The translations under genes were made by a program, and so were the position numbers. Below are positions 28,262-37,218 of a stretch of 64,000 bases of DNA, piece after piece (the stretch's first letter is position 1; every line of letters begins with the position of its first letter). The DNA lies in assembly GCF_026015985.1 (NCBI RefSeq), contig NZ_CP110389.1, forward strand, positions 3,938,001 to 4,002,000, given 5' to 3'. Under the pieces are notes generated by a model. That model was given only the letters and a program-made list of their open reading frames with translations. It had not been told where the DNA came from and did no database searches. The stretch comes from Rhodopseudomonas sp. P2A-2r (GTDB lineage: Bacteria > Pseudomonadota > Alphaproteobacteria > Rhizobiales > Xanthobacteraceae).

Positions 28262-29116
28262 TTACGAAAACATCTTGCTCCGCGACGCCCGCCAAAGCGT
28301 CCACAAAATCCGCAGCCGCGACGGCACATAAACCGCGAACGGATCGGTATCGGCCATCGCCATGCGGTCGAGATCGCGTGCCACCAGCGCCAGCGGCAGG
28401 AAGGCGCGCCGCGCCTCGGCCGGCACCTGTGGCAGCAGCGACTGCGCGGTGGCCAGTTGCGCGCGCGCGCCTTCAATCAACTGGTCGAGCGCGGCGCGGA
28501 TCGCAGGCGTCGGCTTGCCCAGAAACACTTCCGCGGCGCTGCTGCCGTGCTGCGTCAGAATATCCAGCGGCAGGAACAACTGCCCGCGCGCGCTGTCGTA
28601 GGGCAGCAGCGCGATCACCTGGGCCACGCCCTGCGCCAACCCGCCATGATCGGCGACCTGATCGGCAGCCTCCGACGGCGCTCCAAGAATTCTTGCTGCC
28701 AGCGACAACAGCGTCGATGACGTATCGGCAAAATGGCTTTCCAGCACCGTGAGATCCGGCATCGGGTCGTGATAGAGATCGAAGATGTGCGTATCGATCA
28801 GTTTCGCCAGCCGGTCGGCCGGCAACTGATGTTGGCCAATGGCCCATAGCAGTTCGGCGGCAACCGGATTGCTGGAGACATCGCCGTGGCCGGCCCCCGC
28901 CAGCATGTCGGTCCACCATTGCAGCCGGATCTCGCCGGGCAGCGGCTGGCTGACCTGCTCGCGCACCCGCACGATCTCGACCTTGAAGGCATACAGCGCC
29001 AGCAGCGCGCGGCGCTTGTCGGCCGGCACGAACAGCGTCGAGGCATAGCGCGCAAAATCGTGGCTGCGCACCAAATCCGCGGTGAACGCCGCGTTCTGGT
29101 CGGAGACTTCGCTCAT
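28262..29116 (-). CDS. squalene/phytoene synthase-fold protein, homologue of complex I assembly factor NDUFAF6
   Basis: A 284-residue protein of the squalene/phytoene synthase fold: FARYASTLFVPADKRRALLALYAF, PGEIRLQWWTDML, LIDTHIFDLYHDP and GGLAQGVAQVIALLP. The prenyl-diphosphate DxxxD motifs of true synthases are degraded; HIFDLYHDP and ARDLDRMAMAD are the nearest. That resembles mitochondrial NDUFAF6 rather than carotenoid or hopanoid enzymes. The start ATG 29116 overlaps the stop of the NDUFAF3-like gene (ATGA). The linkage supports a role in complex I assembly; a prenyl-transfer activity is not excluded. Confidence 0.8.
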   Translation of the reverse strand: MSEVSDQNAAFTADLVRSHDFARYASTLFVPADKRRALLALYAFKVEIVRVREQVSQPLPGEIRLQWWTDMLAGAGHGDVSSNPVAAELLWAIGQHQLPADRLAKLIDTHIFDLYHDPMPDLTVLESHFADTSSTLLSLAARILGAPSEAADQVADHGGLAQGVAQVIALLPYDSARGQLFLPLDILTQHGSSAAEVFLGKPTPAIRAALDQLIEGARAQLATAQSLLPQVPAEARRAFLPLALVARDLDRMAMADTDPFAVYVPSRLRILWTLWRASRSKMFS

Positions 29117-29496
29117 GGTACCGCGATCAAGGCCGCCGAGACGCGCCGCCGTTCGCCGATCATGATGTTCCAGGTGCGCACCGCCGGCCCCGTCTGCATG
29201 GCGTCGATCACCACGTGGCGGGCGCGCAGCGCCTCGCGCAGGTCCTTCGGCACGATCCACACGTCATTGCCGGTGCCGATGATCAGCGTGTCGATCACGG
29301 GCGCATTCTCGAAGATGCGCGCCAGCGAGGCCCGGTCGATGTCGCCGGCTGATGTCACCGGCCAGGCCCAGATCGCATCCGGCAGGCACAGCAGCGACCC
29401 CGTGTGCGACATCGTGTCGAACACGAAGCCGCCCTTGCCATAGGCCTCGATGGCGGCGGCGCGTGGAAGGTGCGGTGCGTCCGGAGGCACCGGCAT
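29113..29496 (-). CDS. Mth938/DUF498-domain protein, homologue of complex I assembly factor NDUFAF3
   Basis: A 127-residue single-domain protein: IEAYGKGGFVFDTMSHTGSL, LCLPDAIWAW, VIDTLIIGTGNDVWIVPKDLREALRARHV and MQTGPAVRTWNIMIGERRRV, the Mth938-like fold. Mitochondrial NDUFAF3 belongs to this family and helps build the peripheral arm of complex I. The gene starts 2 nt after secF ends and overlaps the NDUFAF6-like gene by 4 nt, giving a secD-secF-NDUFAF3-NDUFAF6 order. No signal peptide, so cytoplasmic. Confidence 0.88.
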   Translation of the reverse strand: MPVPPDAPHLPRAAAIEAYGKGGFVFDTMSHTGSLLCLPDAIWAWPVTSAGDIDRASLARIFENAPVIDTLIIGTGNDVWIVPKDLREALRARHVVIDAMQTGPAVRTWNIMIGERRRVSAALIAVP

Positions 29497-29498
29497 GC

Positions 29499-30512
29499 TC
29501 AGCCCTTCTTCGGCTTGTTCGGCTTGTCCGGCGCGGTGTCGCGATTTTCGCCGACGCCGAGATAGATCAGGATCGGGGCCGCGATGAAGATCGAGGTGTA
29601 GGTGCCGACCAGCACCACGCCGAACATCATCACCGCCGTGAAGGAGTGGATGGCGTTACCGCCGAACAACAGCAGCGCCAGCAGCGCCAGCGTCACCGTG
29701 ACGTGGGTTATGATCGAGCGCGACAGCGTCGAATTAATCGACTCGTTGAGCAGCTCCGGCATCGGCATCTTCTTGTAGCGCCGCAGGATCTCGCGAATAC
29801 GATCGTAGATGACCACCGTATCGTTCAGCGAATAGCCCAGTATCGTCAGCAGTGCCGCGATACTGGTGAGATCGAACTCGACCTGCGAGATCGACATGAA
29901 GCCGATGGTCAGCACGATGTCGTGGACGTTGGCGATCATGGCGCCCAGTGCGAACTGCCATTCGAACCTGAACCAGAGGTAGACCAGGATCGCGAAGATC
30001 GCGACCATCAGGCCGAGCATGCCATAGGCCAGCAGCTCGCTGGACACGCGCGGCCCCACCACTTCGACGCGGCGGTATTCGACGGCGTCGCCGAGCGCGC
30101 CGCGGACCTTTTCCACGGCGCCCTGCTGGGCGGCATCGCCGCCGGGCTGCTGCGCGACGCGGATCAGCACGTCGGCGGGGCCGCCGAACTGCTGCAGCTG
30201 CACCTCGCCGAGGCCCAGCCCGCCCAGGGTCTTGCGCATCGCGGAGATATCGGCGGTGCCGGACTTGGCGCGCACTTCAAGCAGCGTGCCGCCCTTGAAG
30301 TCGATGCCGAAGTTCAGCCCGTGGGTGAAGAACAGCGTGATCGCGAGAATCGACAGCAACGCCGAGATCGGAAAGCTGATGCGGCGAAACCGCGTGAAGT
30401 CGAACTTGGTATCGTCAGGAACAATACGCAAGGAGGGCAGCCAGCCGAAGGCGCTGACGATGCTCAGGACAATGATCAGGGCCAACAGCCCGAAGAGAAC
30501 GATGTGTGTCAC
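29499..30512 (-). CDS. secF: protein translocase subunit SecF
   Basis: SecF works with SecD in the proton-driven late step of Sec export. The 337-residue protein has six membrane helices of the SecF type: ISALLSILAITLFF, FGIDFKGGTLLEV after the first, GMLGLMVAIFAILVYLWFRF, FALGAMIANVHDIVLTIGF, LTSIAALLTILGYSLNDTVVIYDRIRE and LALLALLLFGG. It has one extra hydrophobic segment at the start (VLFGLLALIIVLSIVSAF). I choose GTG 30512, which has GGAG 6 nt upstream and begins 16 nt after the secD stop; a longer frame would overlap secD. The C-terminus ends in a Lys/Pro-rich tail. Confidence 0.95.
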   Translation of the reverse strand: MTHIVLFGLLALIIVLSIVSAFGWLPSLRIVPDDTKFDFTRFRRISFPISALLSILAITLFFTHGLNFGIDFKGGTLLEVRAKSGTADISAMRKTLGGLGLGEVQLQQFGGPADVLIRVAQQPGGDAAQQGAVEKVRGALGDAVEYRRVEVVGPRVSSELLAYGMLGLMVAIFAILVYLWFRFEWQFALGAMIANVHDIVLTIGFMSISQVEFDLTSIAALLTILGYSLNDTVVIYDRIREILRRYKKMPMPELLNESINSTLSRSIITHVTVTLALLALLLFGGNAIHSFTAVMMFGVVLVGTYTSIFIAAPILIYLGVGENRDTAPDKPNKPKKG

Positions 30513-30528
30513 AGCCAGCTCCGCAATC

Positions 30529-32130
30529 TCAAATCGGCACGCTGGTCGGCCGCTTCCAGCGCACCCAGGCCGCAACGATGAGGCGGGTGACGGTGAAGGC
30601 GGTGAAGACCGTGGTGACGATGCCGATGCCGAGCGTCACGGCGAAGCCGCGCACCGGACCAGTCCCGATATAGAACAGCACCGCAGCGGCGATGAAGGTG
30701 GTGATGTTGGAATCCAGGATGGTCGACAGCGCGCGCTTGAAACCGGCATCGATGGCCGAGATCGCGGTACGGCCGCCGCGGATTTCCTCGCGGATGCGCT
30801 CATAGATCAGCACGTTGGAGTCCACCGCAATGCCGACGGTGAGCACGATGCCGGCGATGCCGGGCAACGTCAGCGTGGCGTTGAGCAGCGACAGGATGCC
30901 GAAGATCATGGCGACGTTGATCGCCACCGCGATGTTGGCGAACAGGCCGAACAGCCGGTAGGTCAGCAGCATGAAGATGATGACCAGAATCGAGCCGACA
31001 TAGGCGGCGAGCTCGCCCTTGGCGATCGAGTCGGCGCCGAGGCCGGGGCCAACGGTCCGCTGTTCGATGATGGTCAGGGGCGCCGGCAGCGCGCCGGCGC
31101 GCAGCAGGATCGCCAGATCGTTGGCGGCCTGCACGGTGAAGCTGCCGGAAATCTGGCCCGAACCGCCGGTGATCGGCTCGCGGATGACCGGAGCCGAGAT
31201 CACCTTGTTGTCGAGCACGATGGCGAAGGGCTGGCCGACATTGGCGAGGGTGGCCTCGGAGAACTTGCGGGCGCCGGAGGTGTTGAACCTGAAGCTGACG
31301 ATCGGTTCGTTGGTGCGCTGGTCAAAGCCGGGCTGCGCATCGATCAGATCCGAGCCGGGCACCAGCACCTGCTTCTTGATGACGTAAGGCGCGTTCGGCG
31401 GTTCGGCGCCGAGCAGGACTTCGGAGTCCGGCGGCACGCGGCCCTGCTGGGCCTGATCGGCCGGCACCGACGAGTCGACCATCCGGAAGTCCATCTTGGC
31501 GGTCTTGCCGATGATATCGATCAGCCGCTGCGGATTCTGTTCGCCGGGAGCCTGGATCAGGATGCGATCGGCGCCCTGGCGCTGGATCACCGGTTCCACG
31601 GTGCCGAGTTCGTTGACGCGCTTCTCGACGATCTGGATCGACTGCTCGACGGTCTGGCGCACGCGGTCGGCAATGGCCGCGGGCGGCACAGTCAGGCGGA
31701 TCAGCCCGCCGCCGGCGTCGGCCACTTCAAGGCTGCGCTGGCCGTTGGAACCGAGCAATCCGCCGAGCGGCTGCGACAGCTCGCGCAGCTTGGTCAGCGC
31801 GGTCGGCACATCGGTGTCCTTGCCGATACGGACCTCGACGCTGTCATTGCGCGCGCTGAGGCCGGTATAGGCGATCTTGGCATCGCGCAGGGTGCGGCGG
31901 ACGTCGTCGCGGACCTGCTCGAGCTTGTCCTTCTTGATCGAGTTGGCATCCACCTCGAACAGCAGATGGGCGCCGCCCTGCAGATCGAGGCCCAGCACCA
32001 GATGGCGCTGCGCCCATTTGGGCCAGGTCTTGACGGTGGCTTCGGGGAAGAAGTTCGGAACCGCGCACAGGCAGACCACCAGCGCTGTCAGAATGATCGC
32101 CAGCGCCTTCCACCGCGTGAAATACAACAT
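30529..32130 (-). CDS. secD: protein translocase subunit SecD
   Basis: SecD is the large partner of SecF, using the proton gradient to pull proteins across the inner membrane. The 533-residue protein shows helix 1 (ALAIILTALVVCLCAVP), HLVLGLDLQGGAHLLFEVD, a periplasmic P1 region with ILIQAPGEQNPQRLIDII, GRVPPDSEV, and the C-terminal five helices with LPAPLTIIEQRTVGPGLG, GIVLTVGIAVDSNVLIYERIREE and GFKRALSTILDSNITTF. The frame is intact and of normal length. It follows yajC by 68 nt and precedes secF by 16 nt. Confidence 0.96.
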   Translation of the reverse strand: MLYFTRWKALAIILTALVVCLCAVPNFFPEATVKTWPKWAQRHLVLGLDLQGGAHLLFEVDANSIKKDKLEQVRDDVRRTLRDAKIAYTGLSARNDSVEVRIGKDTDVPTALTKLRELSQPLGGLLGSNGQRSLEVADAGGGLIRLTVPPAAIADRVRQTVEQSIQIVEKRVNELGTVEPVIQRQGADRILIQAPGEQNPQRLIDIIGKTAKMDFRMVDSSVPADQAQQGRVPPDSEVLLGAEPPNAPYVIKKQVLVPGSDLIDAQPGFDQRTNEPIVSFRFNTSGARKFSEATLANVGQPFAIVLDNKVISAPVIREPITGGSGQISGSFTVQAANDLAILLRAGALPAPLTIIEQRTVGPGLGADSIAKGELAAYVGSILVIIFMLLTYRLFGLFANIAVAINVAMIFGILSLLNATLTLPGIAGIVLTVGIAVDSNVLIYERIREEIRGGRTAISAIDAGFKRALSTILDSNITTFIAAAVLFYIGTGPVRGFAVTLGIGIVTTVFTAFTVTRLIVAAWVRWKRPTSVPI

Positions 32131-32198
32131 CGAGTTAACCCGTCAGATCCTGAAATGGCGACGCGAAGACGCGGCCGGAGCCGCGCCGATGATGAGCC

Positions 32199-32603
32199 TC
32201 AGCTCGCGGAGGTCTCGTCCTTGCCGGCGTCGGCCTTCTCGATTTTCTCGACCTTCTCCGACTTGTCGGCCTTTTCCTTGGCCGGCTCGCCCTTGGTGCG
32301 CACGCCCGAAATCATCTGGCGCATCTGGCGCACGCGGACGCCGTCGGAGATCTCGAATTCGATCTGGTCGTCGTCGACCACCTTGGTGACCTTGCCGACG
32401 AGGCCGCCGGAGGTGACCACGGTATCGCCGCGGCGGATGTTCTTCACCAGTTCGGCGTGGTCCTTCACCTTCTTCTGCTGCGGACGCAGGATCAGGAAGT
32501 ACATGATCACGAAGATCAGCGCGAAGGGCAGCAGCGACATCAGCATGCTGTTGGTGTCGCCGCCGGCCGCAGCGGCCTGGGCAAAGGCTGGGGTAATGAA
32601 CAT
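32199..32603 (-). CDS. yajC: preprotein translocase subunit YajC
   Basis: A small membrane protein of the SecDF-YajC complex. The 134-residue protein has one membrane helix (LLPFALIFVIMYFLILRP), the family signature PQQKKVKDHAELVKNI and RRGDTVVTSGGLVGKV, and an unusually long charged C-terminal tail (KEKADKSEKVEKIEKADAGK). GAGGAA lies about 7 nt before the ATG at 32603. It is first in the yajC-secD-secF run and divergent from the ATPase gene. Confidence 0.95.
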   Translation of the reverse strand: MFITPAFAQAAAAGGDTNSMLMSLLPFALIFVIMYFLILRPQQKKVKDHAELVKNIRRGDTVVTSGGLVGKVTKVVDDDQIEFEISDGVRVRQMRQMISGVRTKGEPAKEKADKSEKVEKIEKADAGKDETSAS

Positions 32604-32797
32604 CGGAAATTCCTCGTGAAAACAGGAGCCACCCGGTGCCGCGGCGGTGCTCTGACCGGCCCGGGGGCGAATTCGCGCGGACTATAACCACCGGCCGCCC
32701 AATTGCAACGCTGCCAGACCGTTGATTTGGCCCTCATTTTGCCCGCTTGCGGGCGCCCGCGGGGGCCGATATGGGTTCGCGCCAAGGAAGGCCCCAA

Positions 32798-33769
32798 ATG
32801 ACAAAAAAGCCCAATAAAACAAGCCGTCGCGCCGTTGCGAAGCCTGCAGCCCGGAAACCGGCGAAAGCCGCGGCAAAACGTCCGCGTGCGACCAAACCGC
32901 CCGCCATGGACGAGCGCATCGCCCGCGCCCTGGAGACGATCGCTGCCAGCATGGCCGCCGCCTCGCCGACCGCGGCCAATGCCGATTCCCTGAAATCCGC
33001 CGACGCCTTCATCTGGCATCCCGACGGGCGGCTGGCGCCGGTGCCCAAGGTCAGCCGCGTCGACATCGCGCTGCTCAAGGGCATCGACCGGATGCGCGAC
33101 ACCCTGATCGAGAACACCGAGCGCTTCGCCACCGGCCTGCCCGCCAACAACGCCCTGCTCTGGGGAGCGCGCGGCATGGGCAAGTCGTCGCTGGTGAAGG
33201 CGGCCCACGCCAGCGTCAATGCCGACAAGCGCGTCGCCGGCCGGTTGAAGCTGGTGGAGATTCATCGCGAGGACATCGAGAGCCTGCCGGCGCTGATGGC
33301 CGTGGTGCGCGCCTCGGACTTCCATTTCATCGTGTTCTGCGACGACCTGTCCTTCGACGGCAACGACGCCTCCTACAAGTCGCTGAAGGCGGTGCTGGAA
33401 GGTGGCATCGAGGGCCGGCCCGACAACGTCATCCTCTACGCCACCTCCAACCGCCGCCACCTGCTGGCGCGCGAAATGGTCGAGAACGAGCGCTCCACCG
33501 CCATCAATCCCGGCGAAGCTGTCGAGGAAAAGGTCTCGCTGTCCGACCGTTTCGGCCTGTGGCTCGGCTTCCACAAATGCAGCCAGGACGAGTACCTCGC
33601 CATGGTCAACGGGTATTGCAGCCATTACGGCATCAGGCTCGACGACGCCGAACTGCAGCGCGAGGCACTGGAATGGTCGACCACCCGCGGCTCGCGCTCC
33701 GGCCGCGTGGCGTGGCAGTTCACCCAGGAACTGGCGGGCCGCCTGGGCGTCAGGCTGGCGGGGAAGTAG
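32798..33769 (+). CDS. ATPase of the DUF815 (AAA+) family
   Basis: A 323-residue P-loop ATPase. A basic, Lys/Ala/Pro-rich N-terminus (about 1-40) precedes the AAA+ core: GLPANNALLWGARGMGKSSLVKA (Walker A), FHFIVFCDDLSFD (Walker B), VLEGGIEGRPDNVILYATSNRRHLL (sensor 1 region), SLSDRFGLWLGFHKC and SGRVAWQFTQELAGRLG. AAGGA lies about 10 nt before ATG 32798. It diverges from yajC. DUF815 ATPases have no established role; the basic tail could bind nucleic acid or membrane. Confidence 0.9.
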   Translation: MTKKPNKTSRRAVAKPAARKPAKAAAKRPRATKPPAMDERIARALETIAASMAAASPTAANADSLKSADAFIWHPDGRLAPVPKVSRVDIALLKGIDRMRDTLIENTERFATGLPANNALLWGARGMGKSSLVKAAHASVNADKRVAGRLKLVEIHREDIESLPALMAVVRASDFHFIVFCDDLSFDGNDASYKSLKAVLEGGIEGRPDNVILYATSNRRHLLAREMVENERSTAINPGEAVEEKVSLSDRFGLWLGFHKCSQDEYLAMVNGYCSHYGIRLDDAELQREALEWSTTRGSRSGRVAWQFTQELAGRLGVRLAGK

Positions 33770-33782
33770 CAGTCAACTCCGC

Positions 33783-33922
33783 GCTCGTGCCCCGGACGCT
33801 GCGCAACGCGCTGCCGCAGGCAGCGTGGTGCGCTGCAGATCCGGGGCCTTACCAAGCGCCAGCGTTCGTGACGGTCCCGGATCTGCGGAGCAGCACTTCG
33901 TGCTGCGCCGCGTCCGGGACAC
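33783..33922. repeat. intergenic palindromic element, family D
   Basis: Arms GTGCCCCGGACGCTGCGCAA (left) and GCGTCCGGGACACGAG (right) enclose inner palindromes that themselves pair (GTGCGCTGCAGATCCGGGGC against TCCCGGATCTGCGGAGCAGC). No transposase. It separates the ATPase gene from the nlpD terminator. This is the only copy in the window. Confidence 0.75.
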
Positions 33923-33932
33923 GAGACAGCAG

Positions 33933-33969
33933 CAAAAAAGGGCGCCGCCTGTTTCCAGACGGCGCCCTT
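33933..33969 (-). terminator. rho-independent terminator of the LysM/M23 gene
   Basis: The hairpin AAGGGCGCCG-N11-CGGCGCCCTT is followed on the minus strand by a T6 run, 26 nt after the stop codon. Confidence 0.88.
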
Positions 33970-33994
33970 GCTACTTCACTGATATCAACCGCGC

Positions 33995-35419
33995 TTACGC
34001 GCCATTGAGGAACTGCAGCGGATCGACCGGCGACGAGCCCTTGCGGATCTCGAAGTGCAGCTGCGGTGATCCCACCTCGCCGGACTGGCCGGACTTGGCG
34101 ATGACCTGGCCGCGCTTGATGGTCTCTCCGCGCTTCACCATCAGCTCACTCGCATGGGCATATGCGGTGACGTAGCCGTTGGAATGGCGCACCAGGACCA
34201 GGTTGCCGTAGCCCTTCAGTTCGTTGCCGGAGTAAGCGACGACGCCGTCTTCGGCGGCCTTGATCGGGGTGCCCTCGGGCACCGCGACGTTGATGCCGTC
34301 ATTGGACTTGCCGTTGGTCTTGGCGCCGTAGCCGGTGACCACGCGGCCGCGCACCGGCCAGCGGAACGTCGGCAGCGCGCCGGTGGCATCGGCGGCCTTA
34401 GCCGGCGTTTCCGGTGCGGCCTCTTCCGGCGTGGTGGTGGCAACCGCCATGCGTGCCTTCTGCGCCGGTTCGGCGGAAGCCAGCTTGGTGGCGGGCGCGG
34501 TGGCGACCGCACCGGCAGGCGCCGCGGCGACCACCGGCTGTGCGGCAACCGGTGCAGCTGCGACGGCGGCTCGCGCCGACGGCACGGTGACCCTGGAGCC
34601 TATCTTCAACTGCGCCTTGGTGTCGAGGCCATTGGCCCGCGCCAGATCGGCGACCGGAATGTGATTGCGGCGGGCAATGCTGTTCAGCGTGTCGCCATTG
34701 TTGACCACGTGAACCGACGCGGGCCCGGCGACAGGCGCCGCCATCGCCACCGGCTTGGCAGCAGGAACGACAAGCGGAGCCGGCGCAGCAACGGCGGTCT
34801 GGCGCGGAATGATCAGCTGCTGGCCCGGCGACAGCGCGCGCGGCCCCTTGTAGCCGTTGGCCTGCAGGATGGCCGCCGACGACACGTTGTAGCGGCGCGA
34901 CAGGGTCTCGAGCGTATCCGACGTCCCGACAATGATCCGGGTGCCGCCATCGCGGGCCAGACCGTTGGTGGCGGCAATGGATTTCGGCGCGACGGTGCCG
35001 GTGGTCTCGATCGGCGCATGGGTCGGCGGCGTATAGGACGCCAGGCCACGCCCGCCGCCGGAAACCGGCGCGGCGGTGGTTGCGGCGGCCATCGGGCGAC
35101 CGGTCGGATAGGACTGCGGCGCAGCGATCGGCGGCGGCAGGGCCTGCGACTGGTATTGCGGCTGCGGCTGATACTGCGGGCGCTGATACTGCGGCAGTTC
35201 GCTGCGCTGCACCGGCGCGGTCGGCGCCGACCGCGGTACCGAACCGGTCGCCTCACCCTGCCAGCCGAAGCCGCGGGACTGACCGGAATCAAAACTTGGG
35301 GCTTGTGACAATCGCGTCTGCATATCGGCGCTGCAGCCGGCAAAACCGATCGACATCAGCGCCAGCACCGCAGCCTGCGGGGCGCGGCGCGAGCAAAGCA
35401 ACTCGACAACGCTGGACAT
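33995..35419 (-). CDS. nlpD: LysM and M23-fold lipoprotein, NlpD-like amidase activator
   Basis: A 474-residue envelope protein. It has a signal peptide with a lipobox ending FAGC (Cys29), a Gln/Pro-rich linker, two LysM repeats that bind peptidoglycan (GTSDTLETLSRRYNVSSAAI...LSPGQQLIIP; NNGDTLNSIARRNHIPVADL...LKIGSRVTVP), a Pro/Ala-rich linker and a C-terminal M23/LytM domain. The first metal motif of active M23 enzymes (H-x-G-I-D) reads NDGIN, so the domain is probably not a protease. That fits NlpD, which activates cell-wall amidases at division. It lies downstream of pcm, as in other alphaproteobacteria, and ends with a terminator. Confidence 0.9.
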   Translation of the reverse strand: MSSVVELLCSRRAPQAAVLALMSIGFAGCSADMQTRLSQAPSFDSGQSRGFGWQGEATGSVPRSAPTAPVQRSELPQYQRPQYQPQPQYQSQALPPPIAAPQSYPTGRPMAAATTAAPVSGGGRGLASYTPPTHAPIETTGTVAPKSIAATNGLARDGGTRIIVGTSDTLETLSRRYNVSSAAILQANGYKGPRALSPGQQLIIPRQTAVAAPAPLVVPAAKPVAMAAPVAGPASVHVVNNGDTLNSIARRNHIPVADLARANGLDTKAQLKIGSRVTVPSARAAVAAAPVAAQPVVAAAPAGAVATAPATKLASAEPAQKARMAVATTTPEEAAPETPAKAADATGALPTFRWPVRGRVVTGYGAKTNGKSNDGINVAVPEGTPIKAAEDGVVAYSGNELKGYGNLVLVRHSNGYVTAYAHASELMVKRGETIKRGQVIAKSGQSGEVGSPQLHFEIRKGSSPVDPLQFLNGA

Positions 35420-35528
35420 GGGTTACTCACTCATACGCAACAACTGATTACTGAAAAGAGTAAACACCGTCCGCGTTACCAAGCCTTTAACCCTGCCGGC
35501 AGGAGCTGTGGGGGGCGTCGAACTTTTG

Positions 35529-36179
35529 TCAGAGTTCGCGCGCAATGCCGGGCAGCGCCGGCACAAACCTCACATCCACCAGCGGCTTCCGCTCCAGTCC
35601 GTCGGCCGTCTTGCGGATCTGGACCAGGGTCTGGACGCCGTTATGCGGCCCGACCGGTGCGATAAGGATACCGTCGACCTCGAGCCGGTCCGTCAGCGCC
35701 GCCGGCACCTCGGCCATCGCCGCGGTCACCATGATGCGGTCGAAAGCGCCGAGATTGGCGGGCAAATCGAATCCGTCGCCGAGCATCACCTCGACATTGT
35801 GCAGGCCGAGCTTTTCCAACCGCGCCCGCGCGGTGTCAGCCAAGGTTCGGAACCGCTCAACAGTCAGGACTGTCTTGCAAAGATGCGCCAGAACCGCGGC
35901 CTGGTATCCCGAGCCTGTGCCAATTTCGAGCACGCGATGGGTCGCCTCGAGCCGCAATTGCTCGGTCATATAGGCCACGACGAAGGGCTGGCTGATGGTC
36001 TGGCCGCAGGCGATCGGCAGCGCGGTGTCGCGCCAGGCTTCGGCGCGGTCGGCGGCCTCGACGAATACCTCGCGCGGAATCGCGTCCATCGCCCGCAGCA
36101 CGCGCAGGTCGCTGATCCCGCGACGGCGCAACGACAGCTGAAACATCATCTTTTCGGGCGGCGGACTGACCGGCGGCAT
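35529..36179 (-). CDS. pcm: protein-L-isoaspartate O-methyltransferase (Pcm)
   Basis: Pcm methylates isoaspartyl residues formed by ageing of proteins and starts their repair. The 216-residue protein has the PIMT motifs [31 protein letters not shown], the SAM-binding [34 protein letters not shown] and [12 protein letters not shown] 36179 has GAGG 5 nt upstream; in-frame ATGs at 36218 and beyond give a longer, less typical N-terminus. It precedes the nlpD-like gene by 109 nt on the same strand. Confidence 0.94.
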   Translation of the reverse strand: MPPVSPPPEKMMFQLSLRRRGISDLRVLRAMDAIPREVFVEAADRAEAWRDTALPIACGQTISQPFVVAYMTEQLRLEATHRVLEIGTGSGYQAAVLAHLCKTVLTVERFRTLADTARARLEKLGLHNVEVMLGDGFDLPANLGAFDRIMVTAAMAEVPAALTDRLEVDGILIAPVGPHNGVQTLVQIRKTADGLERKPLVDVRFVPALPGIAREL

Positions 36180-36461
36180 GGCGACCTCACGCAATACTTC
36201 ACTTGATCGTCTACCCATTAGCGCAGATAGGTTGACGCAATGGCAGCGCCGAGGCGGCGCCGGATCGGGATCCCCTCGGGGAACCAGAACCGATCCAGAT
36301 CGTTGCACCGCGGGGCGTTAATCCAGAAAATTGTTGAGGCTTGTCATCGCCCGACATTGGGGATTTGGTCGCCTCGCTGTGGTTGAAGCGAGACAACGGC
36401 GTGATTGCCTTCAATCCCGTAATTTGCGATTTTGTCACGTAATGAACCAAGGAAACCGGCT

Positions 36462-36839
36462 ATGACTTCATCGAAGCCGCCCGGCGGCTCGGTCTTCCTC
36501 GTCGAGGACGAGGTGATGATCCGCATGATGGTCGCCGATATGCTCGAAGAGCTGGGCTACAGTGTTGCCGCTGAAGCCGGCGAGATCACAGAAGCCATTC
36601 GCCTGGCCGAGACCACCGAATTCGACATCGCCATCCTCGATGTCAACGTCAACGGCAAGGTGATCTCGCCGGTCGCCGACGTCATCCATGCCCGCAACCG
36701 GCCATTCGTCTTCGCCACCGGCTATGGCGCCCAAGGCCTGCCTGAAATGTACCGCGACCGCCCCACCCTGCAGAAGCCTTTCCAGATGGAAACCCTGGCG
36801 CAGGTGCTGGCCACCACACTGAAGGGCGTCGCGGTTTAA
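36462..36839 (+). CDS. single-domain response regulator (receiver domain)
   Basis: A 125-residue stand-alone CheY-like receiver. Seen are the acidic pocket (EDEVMI, Glu15-Asp16), phosphoacceptor Asp60 in IAILDVNVNG, switch Thr86 (FATGYG) and conserved Lys105 (LQKPF). There is no output domain, so it works through protein contacts or a phosphorelay. AAGGA 8 nt before ATG 36462 sets the start. No kinase gene is adjacent; alphaproteobacterial receivers of this kind are often partners of HWE-type kinases, which is only a suggestion. Confidence 0.9.
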   Translation: MTSSKPPGGSVFLVEDEVMIRMMVADMLEELGYSVAAEAGEITEAIRLAETTEFDIAILDVNVNGKVISPVADVIHARNRPFVFATGYGAQGLPEMYRDRPTLQKPFQMETLAQVLATTLKGVAV

Positions 36840-36867
36840 GCTACCCAAATTGACAACAGACTAATCG

Positions 36868-36911
36868 ACGTCATCCTGAGGCGCTCGCGTAGCGAGCCTC
36901 GAAGGACGACG
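36868..36911. repeat. family B palindromic element, left arm beside the GIY-YIG gene
   Basis: CGTCATCCTGAGGCGCTCGC...GAGCCTCGAAGGACG matches the left arm of the 27858-27970 element. It ends a few bases before the GIY-YIG start codon and its GAAGGA serves as the ribosome-binding site. Confidence 0.9.
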
Positions 36912-36914
36912 GCG

Positions 36915-37214
36915 ATGGGTGTTTTCGTCTATATGCTGCGCTGCTCAGACGGCTCGTATTACGTCGGCAGTGCGACCGGCGAAGACCTCGAGCCTCGCAT
37001 CCACCAGCACAACGCCGGGGTCTACAAGGGCTACACCTACTCCAGACGCCCGGTCGTCGTCGTGTGGTCCGATTATTTCGACCGTATCACCGATGGCATC
37101 GCTGCCGAGCGAAAGGTCAGGGGCTGGAGCCGCGCCAAGAAGGAAGCTTTGATCCGGTCCGACTGGTCCGCTTTGCAGCAGCTGTCCCGGCGTCGTGGCG
37201 GTAGAGAGCGCTGA
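36915..37214 (+). CDS. GIY-YIG nuclease-domain protein (UPF0213-like)
   Basis: A 99-residue single-domain GIY-YIG nuclease. FVYMLRCSDGSYYVGSAT corresponds to the two motifs, with variant YVY-like and YVG elements; it continues ...RIHQHNAGVYKGYTYSRRPV and ...ITDGIAAERKVRGWSRAKKEALI, the UFP/UPF0213 pattern. The catalytic Arg in the helix is the R of EPRIHQHN; the usual Glu is likely in AERKVRGW. The gene sits exactly between the left and right arms of a family B palindromic element, with its ribosome-binding site inside the left arm. It could be a repeat-associated mobile gene. Its cellular role is unknown. Confidence 0.88.
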   Translation: MGVFVYMLRCSDGSYYVGSATGEDLEPRIHQHNAGVYKGYTYSRRPVVVVWSDYFDRITDGIAAERKVRGWSRAKKEALIRSDWSALQQLSRRRGGRER

Positions 37215-37218
37215 ACAT

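Noticed and set aside
30232..32619. 795-codon open frame antisense to secF/secD
   Set aside because: It is a shadow of the secDF genes; no domain, start signal or plausible function.
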